From positions 14,439,203 through 14,503,202 of the forward strand of contig NC_134939.1 of assembly GCF_051020765.1 (NCBI RefSeq): DNA of 64,000 nt, given 5' to 3'. Below, piece after piece: positions 31,927-41,665 of this stretch. The position numbers were made by a program, and so were the translations under genes. Origin of the DNA: Lasioglossum baleicum (Eukaryota; Arthropoda; Insecta; Hymenoptera; Halictidae). The notes under the pieces are model-generated. The model worked only from the letters and a program-made list of their open reading frames with translations. It had not been told where the DNA came from and did no database searches. The stretch's first letter is position 1, and the number at the start of each line of letters is the position of its first letter.

Positions 31927-32199
31927 TTGTCCATTGCTCCTGTTTCTCTGATAAAGCCAAGTGATTATGTATTTTTTCGATGTTATTTGATTATGTATTT
32001 GATTCTCGAAGGCGTTGTACTCTTAACATGCTTTAGCAATTCAGCTTAATAAATATTGGATTGTTCGAAATGTTTCCGTCGATTTTTGGAATAAATTGAA
32101 AACAAAAGAAATTTTACTAACGATCAAGTTTATTTAATAATATATGCACACCATTATGTGTTTGACAACGGTTTGTCATCTTTTGGGGAGTATCACTAT

Positions 32200-33452
32200 C
32201 ATCACCCGCCATGTTAAATTGTGCGGCCCGCCAGGCGATTTTATATTTCCATTGAAACTTTTGTTTCTTGTTGTATGTATACAAAAAATATTAAATAAAC
32301 GAAGTGTCATTGTTACAATGCGCAAGTGCGACTATGAACTCCAGTTCTATAGTTGATATCTTTGATATAATTGAGTTACAGCGCAAAAATGAAATGAAAC
32401 AAATTTTTGCTATGTCGATGCAGAGCGATTTTTTTTTATTCGAACGATAAATCTCTCAATATTTACGAAAATCTGTCAGTTTCGGCCATCTTGTGATATC
32501 ATGGTTGCTTCGGATGCCTCGTGACAGGCGTTATCTGCCGAATATTACAAATTATTTCTCGGTAACGTAAAAATATGCATTTTGGGCTCCGGACAGACAG
32601 AGAGATTTGACTTTTAGGAATCACAATTGACCGCTTCTGAACTCCTCATTGCAATGTTGAAGCGTCATTTTGTGTTCTTCTAAACCTTGTAATTTCATAT
32701 ACGTATATGCGGATGTAGCGATGTGTGCGTGTGCCACCACACTCTTGCACGGGCTCTGGCACCCTTACGGGACTTGATAGTTGGTGTCACTCGAATATTT
32801 CGGTGTTCTCTTACGCCCTCTAGGATATATTCTGGCTGTAGTGAGAAACAGAAGGCCACCGACGGCATGTCGTCGGTGTAGAAGACCACTGTTTCGTGTT
32901 ACGTTCTTCCACCGACTGTGGTCAGGTCTATTCCTATATCTCATCTGTAGTTACGAAAGTGATCTACCACATCGGTGAACCAACCACATTTCGTACTCGA
33001 TACAGTTTGGAAGCATGGGTGGCAGGTAAGACAAATGCCGGTTTGGGGTGGGAGGGTACGGTGAAGGGTGCACGGTCGTAAACACTCGTGCAAGAAGTAC
33101 GTGGTACATAGTCTCGCGAGGACCTGTGTCGCGATTACGTCGTTCCGGGATTCGAGCGTGATGTAGGGTGAGCGGCCGTAGAGTGGAGCGATCGCATAAT
33201 TTCAACATGCAGTTTCACGTGTCAGAAATTGACAATTGTTTCTTCGCAGGTATATCTGGATTGACATATAACGATGTATTCGAATAAATGATTTTTAGTC
33301 GCGCATCGATAGATCCGAATCAATCGTATTTGTATCGGAGACATTGAAAGAAAGAAAGAAAGAAGGAAAGAAAGAAAGAAGGTCAACCCCGCGAGATAGC
33401 AACTCGCGTGGCAGTGATTCGAATGTGCCGGTGAAAATAGTTTCCTTATGAA
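32200..33452. other. Intergenic or intronic; GC-richer to the right
   Basis: No supported gene. From about 32880 the sequence becomes GC-richer with overlapping ORFs on both strands, as in a promoter or 5' UTR. It contains a (GAAA)n tract at 33345-33381. Confidence 0.45.
33345..33381. repeat. (GAAA)n microsatellite
   Basis: About nine GAAA units, with two GAAGG interruptions, just upstream of the candidate exon at 33453. Confidence 0.85.
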
Positions 33453-33679
33453 ATGCGACGTCCTCTGATTCGCCATCTCTCCGAGGGTGGTGGCAGTACA
33501 GGTGACAATGCCGGCACCAGGAGGCAACAATCCATGAAGGAAGAAAGCGGTGGTGGTTACACCTGGAATTGTCGTGAATATGGGCATCACCTGTCATCCT
33601 GCGACCTCCTCAAGGTCCCCACGGCCCTCGCATGTAGGGAGCAACCCACGTCGCCGAAGCCACGAATCACGATCCACAG
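33453..33679 (+). CDS. Candidate first coding exon, product unknown
   Basis: Starts MRRPLIRHLSEGGG and runs 75 codons plus 2 nt to a donor CACAG|GTAGAC (phase 2). The composition is coding-like (ESGGGYTWNC, SCDLLKVPTALAC, PTSPKPRITIHR) and the region is GC-rich. If joined to the phase-2 acceptor at 62622 the frame stays open, but that is only one possibility. No domain recognised. Confidence 0.35.
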
Positions 33680-33948
33680 GTAGACACCGTTTCAATCTAT
33701 GCTCGTGTGTTCCCTCTGTTTTTTTTTTTTGTGTCCTCTGTGTGCATGCGTGTGTGTCAGCCGTGTCTCGCGCTCGGAGGGAAAGCTAGCTCCGTAATTG
33801 TCCGGGTCAGTGCATCCTGCGGGGGGCTCGTCCCAGGTAACCGCGCGCGCGAGCACTGCTTTTGTCCTGAGAAATCCGCGGTTTAGGGAGGATCATTTCT
33901 CACAATTTCTTCGTTAAGGGAATAGACTCGTTTAGAAGTCTGTATGTA

Positions 33949-34104
33949 TTAGGTTGTCCCAAAAGTTGGTTTTCGATGCATGCACATAATGCAAATTCAT
34001 ATTAAGAAGTACTAAAATATTAACACAAACATGATCGTATTGTTTGTATTGATTTAGCGACATTAAAGGAACACATTCCGGAAGAAACTTTTGGGAGAAC
34101 CTAA
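33949..34104. mobile_element. 156-bp mariner deletion derivative
   Basis: Starts TTAGGTTGTCCCAAAAGTT and ends AAACTTTTGGGAGAACCTAA, flanked by TA on both sides (33947-33948 and 34105-34106). The short interior retains GATTTAGCGACATTAAAGGA-type non-TIR sequence. An internally deleted mariner. Confidence 0.88.
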
Positions 34105-36169
34105 TATTTATATGATCGACACACTATCGTCTTGAATACAAATTAATTCGATAGACAAAAAATAGAAGGAAGAAAGGTTATCGTTCCTTCAGATTATGCA
34201 ATATGATCACAAATTAATTCAGAGTAGAATATGCTAATGCATATGTATGTTCGCACACGTGCAACATCGGAAGCTGGTGCAAACATCTTTTCATAATTCA
34301 TCTTGGTTGGACCACGCATAACTCGAATAAATTTCATCTAACCTTCTGAAGAAGATTGATTGTTCTGAAGGGATGTACATGCAATACTAAGAGACTTCAC
34401 GAACTTCTTTTATTGGAGAGGCATACATCGTATAAACGAAATGTACTTTGTCTATAATACAGTCGAACCTCTAAATTTTGTTCATTCCCTTCCGCTGCAC
34501 TTTTCCTCTTTCCAAAACATCTAAAATCGAAATGAAACTTCCTTTAACTCGAATTATTTTCCACATGTGTGGAAGCTGAACAAGCCGAAACAATCGTAAA
34601 TGTTTTACGTAGTTTCAATATAGATAACAAGTAATTGTTGTTAAAAAGAAGTACGTATTTCGCTTCCATAAATAAACATGGCGGTCTAGTTTAACTTGGT
34701 AAACGAATCCGATACATAGCAAATGTGACTTGTTATGCAAAATACAAGTCTTGTCGACCTGGTTATCAGTCATTGTATTATATTATGTATCGCGTTATCA
34801 TATGTTTTATCATCTCCTTAGTATTCAGCACACGATTTGCATGTTCCCACTCTCGAAGTGTATTCCAAAAGCTAAAGATTTGGTTTTTCCACATGATGCG
34901 TAGGAGTCATTCTACATATTTTTCAACCTACTTCTTCAAGATCAACGCCAATCCTATATTGGATCCAGCGCATTAAAATAGCTCCGAGTGCGAAGGGTTA
35001 ACCTGTTAACCTACAAGTAACAGGAAAAATAAAAAAGAACTGTCGACGACCTTGAGAAAAATATGAAGGTGAAGCTGTTTCACGTATTGAATTCACAGAG
35101 ATTCTAGGAGGTATTGTACGAGGACCTAAATGATATCTCCTCCGTAACAGCGTATCTCGTTGTGGAAGCACCTCTGCGAGATAATTACAATATTTCCTGA
35201 ATTGAAATTAAGTCGGCCTGGAAACCAGCATTGATCCGGGGACGCAAATATAAAAACGGGAATGTTTCCTGGAGTACATATTTTTGTGCATGGATTAAGT
35301 AATGCCCTATATCTCGTGACCCAAATCCGTGCAGGCCGCATTTCGCGAAGGTACATTTCTTAAATGACGTTAAAATGACTACGTAGCTCTCTCTGATCGT
35401 GCGGTATCATCAGGGAAATGTTGATCCGATCGTAAAATTGTCGGAATCGTTTCTCGAGCATAATGTGTCTTCAGCGTATGTTTCCGTGATCGTACAGGGC
35501 CACGAAAAGTTTGTTGCTTGTTCAAGCTCGCGGGATGGTAAACAATTCTCGGCAGAGGAAATGGGTCACAGACCAAATGCACGGTGAAAACAGAACTTTT
35601 TGTTTCCGAGACGTACACATATACTTACATACACAGAGTTGGAAATATGCATGCATTGTGTGTCGAATACGCCGGAGATCTCAAATAACGCTAACGTTTT
35701 GTTGCAAGAATTTTTAAGTCGAATAAACCTGCAATCAGATTATCGTTAGTTAATTATTTTAGGACATTCCTCGCCGATTTCAATGACCTTGAAATATTTT
35801 GTTAAGGTTATCATTCTGAACAACTTTTTCCTATACAGTAAGGAGCATAACTGATTCAAAAGGCCGAAAATCTTGAAGAATTGCAATTACCACTTTTGAT
35901 CGTTTATAGCTCGTAAACCAATTAACCAATTTCAATGAAATTTTCGGAGCGTATGTCATTCATACGAGTTGACCAAACACATCTTTTAAATTTTCGTTAT
36001 TAGCCCCCAGCTAAAAAAGTAGTAAAAATCAATTTTTACTATCTTTTCTCGCAATTCCGACCAAATGCATTTTTTCAAAATATTTTTTAGACGTCATTTT
36101 TATTGTTAATATTGTAATATTGTAATATCATAACAATTATTATTAATAATTACATTTATTAATATTGTA
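34105..36169. other. AT-rich region with repeat fragments
   Basis: Contains a solo piggyBac-like right end at about 34978-35001 (CTCCGAGTGCGAAGGGTTAA) and a dispersed-repeat copy at 35762-35840 (GGTTATCATTCTGAACAACT). No gene supported; the 35126-35717 ORFs overlap on both strands and lack recognisable features. Confidence 0.5.
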
Positions 36170-36293
36170 TTAGGTATTATACCAATTTTATATCCACAAA
36201 ATTTAAAAAAAAAATCATAGGGAATAGAAATATTCTAGGTCGGAAGAAACGTTTAATTTTCGTGTTAAAATAGCTCCGAGTGTACAGGGTTAA
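36170..36293. mobile_element. Right half of a piggyBac-like MITE
   Basis: The interior AAATTTAAAAAAAAAATCAT and GGAAGAAACGTTTAATTTTC plus the terminus CTCCGAGTGTACAGGGTTAA align with the right half of the copy at 28161-28424. The matching left half was not seen. Confidence 0.65.
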
Positions 36294-37109
36294 TTAGTTA
36301 ATCTTCAAGTCGGAAATTTTGTATTAAATACACAAAAATTGGGAATAGAAGAAATACATATGTATATCCTCGAATTTAACATATACATATGTACCTTCTC
36401 TTCCATGCACGGATTTGTCTCTGCATTTAATAAACAGATTAAGTGCCACGTTGCGGAGATTAGTTCATCAGTCTGTTAACAAGTACCTGTAGTAGACTAT
36501 TTCCTAAAATTAACTCGTGTCGGGTAGTTTGAATTTACAACGAGGCTTCGATAGCTACAAGAAAACGGGACCGAAGCTGCATGCAAACATCGTAGTCCAT
36601 GCAATTAACAAAGTAACCAATCAATTGCTTAAGACCTCCCACTTGACCTCCACTTGTCAGCCGTATGTTCTCCGCTATGTAGGGTGACCCGTCTAAGAAA
36701 CTCACAAATATCTTCTTTACTCTTTTATGAATGGGCACACAGTTTGAAATGTTTGAATTTGAATGGGCTTCGGAAGACGAGTATCACAACTGGACAAAGT
36801 TGATTACATAATTCGAATTACAGTGATACACTGCAATGGATTAAAGCAGAAGCATCGAACTAAGATGATTGCGTTATACATATTGATTACTGTATCCGCA
36901 TATCCACTGTAATTGATCTACATTTGAATAGTAGGTATATGTATGTTGTAGAATTGTGAAACCGCATTCTCTCTCTCTCTCTCTGTCCCTATTTGTAATA
37001 TTATGTCTCATTTGTCTTACTTACAAATAAATGTCTTATGTCATTACTGTCCATTGTTTTATGTTGTCTCGTCACCTTCGAAACTTTATGCAGGTACTTA
37101 TCGTTTATA
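36294..37109. other. AT-rich, nothing recognised
   Basis: Contains a (CT)n tract at about 36969-36984. A 67-aa minus ORF (36535-36738) is unrecognised. Confidence 0.45.
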
Positions 37110-37439
37110 CAGGATGAGTCTCGTAACGTGACGATCTCAAATAACTCGTAAGTTATTTGTTGTACAAAAGAAATGTTCAAAGAAATGCTGCATGGTTTCT
37201 AGGGGGACACACAGTGCTGCAATCAGATTTTTGTTACTTCGATTTTTTATCAAGATATGGAGTTTATTAAATATCAGTTTATTAAATAGAATGCCGAATA
37301 TTTTTGATCGAACCCGGATGAAGCACAAAATCCAGCGTAAAAGAGTATTGACCTTCGTATATTATAAATCTAATAGTTAATGAGATATTATCGAAATAAT
37401 TTTCCATATGTAGATCGTCACGTTACGAGACTCATCCTG
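37110..37439. mobile_element. 330-bp TA-flanked DNA transposon derivative
   Basis: The 28-bp inverted termini begin CAGGATGAGTCTCGTAACGT and are essentially perfect; TA flanks both ends (37108-37109 and 37440-37441). The interior has no intact transposase. The CAGG start and TA target point to a Tc1/mariner-type origin. Confidence 0.88.
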
Positions 37440-38688
37440 TATGTATACAGTTGTTGTGGAGAAGCCAGGAGTAAAATAAAAATTGATTTCATCCCATAAT
37501 GATTTCATTGTATTAAAAGTAACATTAGAAAAAATTCTTGAATTCTTCTTATCTTTTACTGTTTTATATTTCACCCAGCTAATTTCTTCGTACATCCATA
37601 AAGATCCGCAGTCTATTAATAAGAGTCACTGTATGTATATTTAAACTTTAGTTATTTCCATCGACTCTCTCTCTACCGTTTCTCCGACGAATCTCAAGTT
37701 AGTTTCCAAGGTGACCGTATGTCGAATGTTCCAGGTCCGTTGTCATTTGCGGGAATTAAGTCTGTATACACGAGTCGGGGGATTAATTTCCGTGCGCAAT
37801 CGCCCCCTATTTTAATAACCCTGATACTCGCAAGCTGTTATTAGAATTTGCCGAGCGTATCGTGATTTAATTAAACTACGTGAACATTCGGTGGTAACAC
37901 GATATTAACTTTCTCTGTCGCATAGTGCTCTTTCCCCTGTGAAATTAGTTTCGTCGTTTTAAAAAGAAAGGAAAATCGAAGTGTAATACCGCAACAAGTG
38001 TTACGTTGGGTCTGGGTTTCCAATAACTGACAGGGTCGAGTCGAACTGCTTTGCACGAGCCAAAAATAAAATAGGAAACCGAAGAAAGGGGTAGTTTGAA
38101 TAGTAGTTCCGAATAGCCGCACTAATTTTACCTGTTATTCAACAAGTGTTTACATTGCTGTGCCCGTTTCAGCGAGCTTGTTGAATAAATATGAGGCGGG
38201 TAGAAGGAATTCAGTCTGGATCGTCACTTCGGTGTTGACCATTCTAGCTTCTGGAGAGAAAATTAGCGTTTAAACGCTTTAGCCTTAGCCTTAAAGTCTT
38301 TTCTTCCGTTCTTAGAGAATACCACCGCCACATGATGGGGCAGTTTCTAGAAATTCTGTGAAATTAATACAAAAATGTTCGTGTCGTGAAATATGTTAAA
38401 ACTGCGTCTTTTCGTAAGCCGATGCTTGACTGACAATGAGATAGACTGAAAAGGACGAGACTTAAATAATAGTCAAATGCCTTGAAGCAACGTTCTGTGG
38501 TAAACTTATCGATGTGCTACCATGTCATGTCGGTCGGGTTTTGGCGGTCGCCTTTAGGGTAGTTTTATAAAGATAGTTTCTCAATCTCGCAAAATTGTAA
38601 GTAAGTAATACAAGAATCAGATTCTACGATCCCAAAAACCCCTAAAACAGTTCTGTTCGTAATTAATAGTGTATAATATTATCATCTG
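37440..38688. other. Intergenic or intronic, mostly unremarkable
   Basis: An inverted-repeat-type end (AAGATCCGCAGTCTATTAA) sits at 37602. At about 38558-38670 is a block (GGGTAGTTTT, CAGATTCTACGATCCCAAAA) that recurs at about 47985-48090. No gene supported. Confidence 0.5.
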
Positions 38689-38931
38689 CTAAACAAGATA
38701 AACTTTTTTGGTTAGTAAAAACGCTTGATGCTGTCGAGTAACATACTTTTCAATGGGATATTTCCGCTTTTTAATGTCCACAATTGCACCCTTGCTTGCA
38801 CCGCATATCTTCGTTAATGAAACCGCATTTTTGCCACTCTCGAGTTCCGTAATTGTTTCAGTACCGTCGGTACAGTTAAGATGACACGTTTGCGTGCCAG
38901 TCGCATCATAATACCATGGGAACAGTAACAT
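38689..38931 (-). pseudogene. pogo/Tigger-like (CENP-B type) HTH relic
   Basis: The minus-strand frame reads DGTETITELESGKNAVSLTK, then GASKGAIVDIKKRKYPIEKY. This is the first helix-turn-helix of CENP-B/Tigger/jerky-type transposases (E-G-x-S-x-x-x-L-A-x-x-x-G-V-S-x-x-T-I-x-D-I). No downstream DDE domain is present. Decayed remnant. Confidence 0.7.
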
Positions 38932-39472
38932 TATTTGACAGATATTAGGTAAAAAGTGGTCTACAGCGCGGGGAAAAAAGATAGGGCGGTATAGTTATTC
39001 GTGCGATTAAAAGTAGAAAATGTATACTTCCATATTCGTATGCTTCCGAACAACTTTCGTCTGAAATATTGTTTCCGATCTCAGAAAATATAGAACTTAT
39101 CCTGAACAATGCATCACCCCGTATGTATAACATTTTATGGTTTCTCGCTAATATTTTCGTAATTTTATAATTTAATTTTATATTTAATTATATCGCATAA
39201 TTTTACGAGTTCGTGGAACTCTTTTCCACACGAAACCATAGCAATAACACCAGCTAATGGAAACTCTTCGAAACTTCCGCAGTCGAGAATTAGTATCTAC
39301 ACTTTTTAGTATGAATAACGAAATGAGTGGACTAATGTTAACCCTTCTTAACCGTTATAACGTATTTTATCATTATAATCATTGTAGGATGTCAAAAACA
39401 GAACGTACCAATTCGGTTTTCCGAGAGTACTTTAACATCGAACGTTTCGTAAAGCTTGTTCTATGCTCGAGC
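38932..39472. other. AT-rich, nothing recognised
   Basis: No supported feature between the Tigger relic and the hAT MITE. Confidence 0.5.
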
Positions 39473-39662
39473 CAGCGCCGGATCTAGGCATCGGCTTTAT
39501 GGGCTGCAACACAGGCCCCCATGCAGTCAAAGGCCCCCCCTTCGCGGTCAAAAAATAAAAACAATTTAAATTAAAAATTTGGTACTCCAGTTAATTTGGG
39601 TTAATTGGCTAGGTCCCCAAACAGTGTTAGCGCAGGGCCCCAAAAGTAACGGTCCGCCACTG
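39473..39662. mobile_element. hAT-type MITE (CAGCGCCGGATC ... GTCCGCCACTG)
   Basis: CAG...CTG ends with 8-bp flanks GCTCGAGC (39465-39472) and ATTCGAGC (39663-39670), 6 of 8 matching, fit an ageing hAT insertion. The GGCCCC-rich ends and AT-rich middle are typical of this hAT MITE type. 190 bp. Confidence 0.8.
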
Positions 39663-40380
39663 ATTCGAGCATCGGATACACATATAATATTTGTTCACTG
39701 ATAACTATGATTGACAATGCTGTTTCACGTTCTGAATGCCGTCATATGTACATTAAAACTGTGATAAAAATGGTATCCTGTACATTTCTCAATTCCCTTG
39801 ACGTTGTATTGATTTTTTAGTTGTAGAGGAACGCTGGTTATCCGGAATATTGATTATCGAAACTACTGATTATCGATCTTTGGATTATCCGGACGTCGAG
39901 TCGCTTGGCTTTTCCTTATTTCGACATGTAATCAGAACTTTCTGATATGGAATTTTGTGAAATGAAACAGTCGAACAAACTTCATATTTGTTTGTGACGT
40001 GCGACATGATTATTAACAAATTCTAATCAATTTTAATATGACAATTTAGAGATGTAAGTCAAGTTATACATATTATACATAGATTCTAAATTCATTATTA
40101 AATGTAATCCATTTGTTAGAAGCTCTTGATCGATATTTCATTAAAAAGTAAACAAAATATAATAAAATAGTCTAAACATTGAATAAATGGATTAGTAATG
40201 TATATCTCGGTATGAAGCTCTGCCAACATTATATGAAATTTATTTTCGACATGAATATATGAATACGCGCATCTTCGAAGGGAGGAAGGAAATAATATTT
40301 ATTTGAATATCAGCTTGGGAATGATGGAAGTGAAATAATAAATACAATGATCAAAAAGTTATTCTATTTTAAAGAGCGTA
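39663..40380. other. AT-rich, nothing recognised
   Basis: No supported gene. A short internal direct-repeat phrase, GATTATCGAAACTACTGATTATCG, occurs near 39851. Confidence 0.45.
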
Positions 40381-40385
40381 CGGCG

Positions 40386-41660
40386 CACAGTGGGAACTTT
40401 CGACCAAACTCGATTTAAAATCAAAGAACTTTCGATTGGAATGAGGTAGAGAGATGAAATTTTTTTTAAATTAAAGCTGAAACTTTTCAGAATATGGGAA
40501 AAATAGGGAGATTATGGTACGAACGTTTTTTAACGTTGAGAAAATTCGTTAAACTTTCACAATTTCAAGAAAATTGTGGTTTTCCAATACCACGCGCGGA
40601 AAAGAATTTTTTTGAACATGCTGTACTTCATTTCCCGTAGATTTTTTCACGGTGATTTCAAATCTGGTCTCAAAATTTGTATACGACCTCAGAATTTTGC
40701 AAGAAATCGATTTTTGCGAACAGAACTAATGTAATCATTTTTTCGTTGAAATGATTTGATAACCCACTAGTTTGAAGGTATATTGTATTCTCATTATAAA
40801 ACAATAAAATTAAATACAATGAAGTATTTCAACGATTATTTAACGTATATCACTTGACGAACGATCACCCGACGTATCGCTGGCACTCCTTGTAGGCTAT
40901 GTGTGACCCTAATGTAATTTAAATTAGATATCTATTTTCCATGATTATATTTTCATTTACACAGGAAGTAAGGCAAGTATTTAATCTTTTTAACTTTCTC
41001 ATCAACGAATTCTTTAACTTCTGGTGATACCTTATTCTTATTTTTAGCACCAGAAGTGAAAGAATTCGTTGATGAGAAGTAAGTTAAAAAGATTAACTTC
41101 CTGTGTAAATGAAAATATAATCATGGAAAATAGATATCTAATTTAAATTACATTAGAGTCACACATAGCCTACAAGGAGTGCCAGCGACAATCGCAGCGA
41201 TACGTCTGGTGATCGTTCGTCAAGTGATATACGTCAAATAAACATTCAAATACATCATTATGTTTAATTCTATTGCGTTCTATATATGAGAATACAATAT
41301 ACCTTCAAACTAGTGGGTTACAAAATTTGCAAAAATCGATTTCTTGCAAAATCCTGAGCTCGTAGACAAATTTTGAGACCTGATTTGAAATCAGCGTGAA
41401 AAAATTTACGAGAAATGATATATAGCATGTTAAAAAAAAATTTTTTCCGCGTATGGTAACGGAGAAACCACATTTTCTTGAAATTGTGAAAGTTTAACGA
41501 ATTTTCTCAACGTCAAAAAACGTTGGTACCATAATCTCCCTATTTTTCTCATATTCTGCACAGTTTTAGCTTTAATTTTTAAAAAATTTCATCGCTCTAC
41601 CTCATTTCTATCGAAAGTTCCTTGATTTTGAATCGAGTTTCGACCAAATTGCCCACTGTG
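40386..41660. mobile_element. Transib-type palindromic element, 1275 bp
   Basis: The element begins CACAGTGGGAACTTTCGACC and ends with the complement CCCACTGTG. Both flanks are CGGCG (40381-40385 and 41661-41665). CACARTG ends with a 5-bp GC-rich CGNCG target duplication are the Transib hallmark; CACAGTG is also the heptamer of V(D)J signal sequences. The two arms (about 40386-41025 and 41045-41660) are inverted copies of each other along nearly their whole length, with a tiny centre around GGTGATACCTTATTC. No transposase ORF. A transcript through it would fold into a hairpin of about 600 bp. Confidence 0.92.
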
Positions 41661-41665
41661 CGGCG

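Larger units (their letters stand above)
29774..32199. repeat. Large inverted duplication carrying two peptide genes
   Basis: Left arm about 29774-30705 is the reverse complement of right arm about 31282-32199, with about 575 bp between them. Over about 250 bp of promoter and first UTR exon the arms differ at only two or three places. The 5' UTR of exon 2 differs at about 3 of 127 positions. The 3' UTRs remain clearly alignable, with some indels. Each arm contains one secapin-like gene transcribed outward from the centre. Both arms reach the CTCCCCAAAAGATGACAAAC motif at their outer end. Confidence 0.92.

Noticed and set aside
36535..36738. 67-aa minus ORF, weakly similar in pattern to the ORF at 10895-11179
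   Set aside because: The similarity is too weak by eye to claim a shared family.
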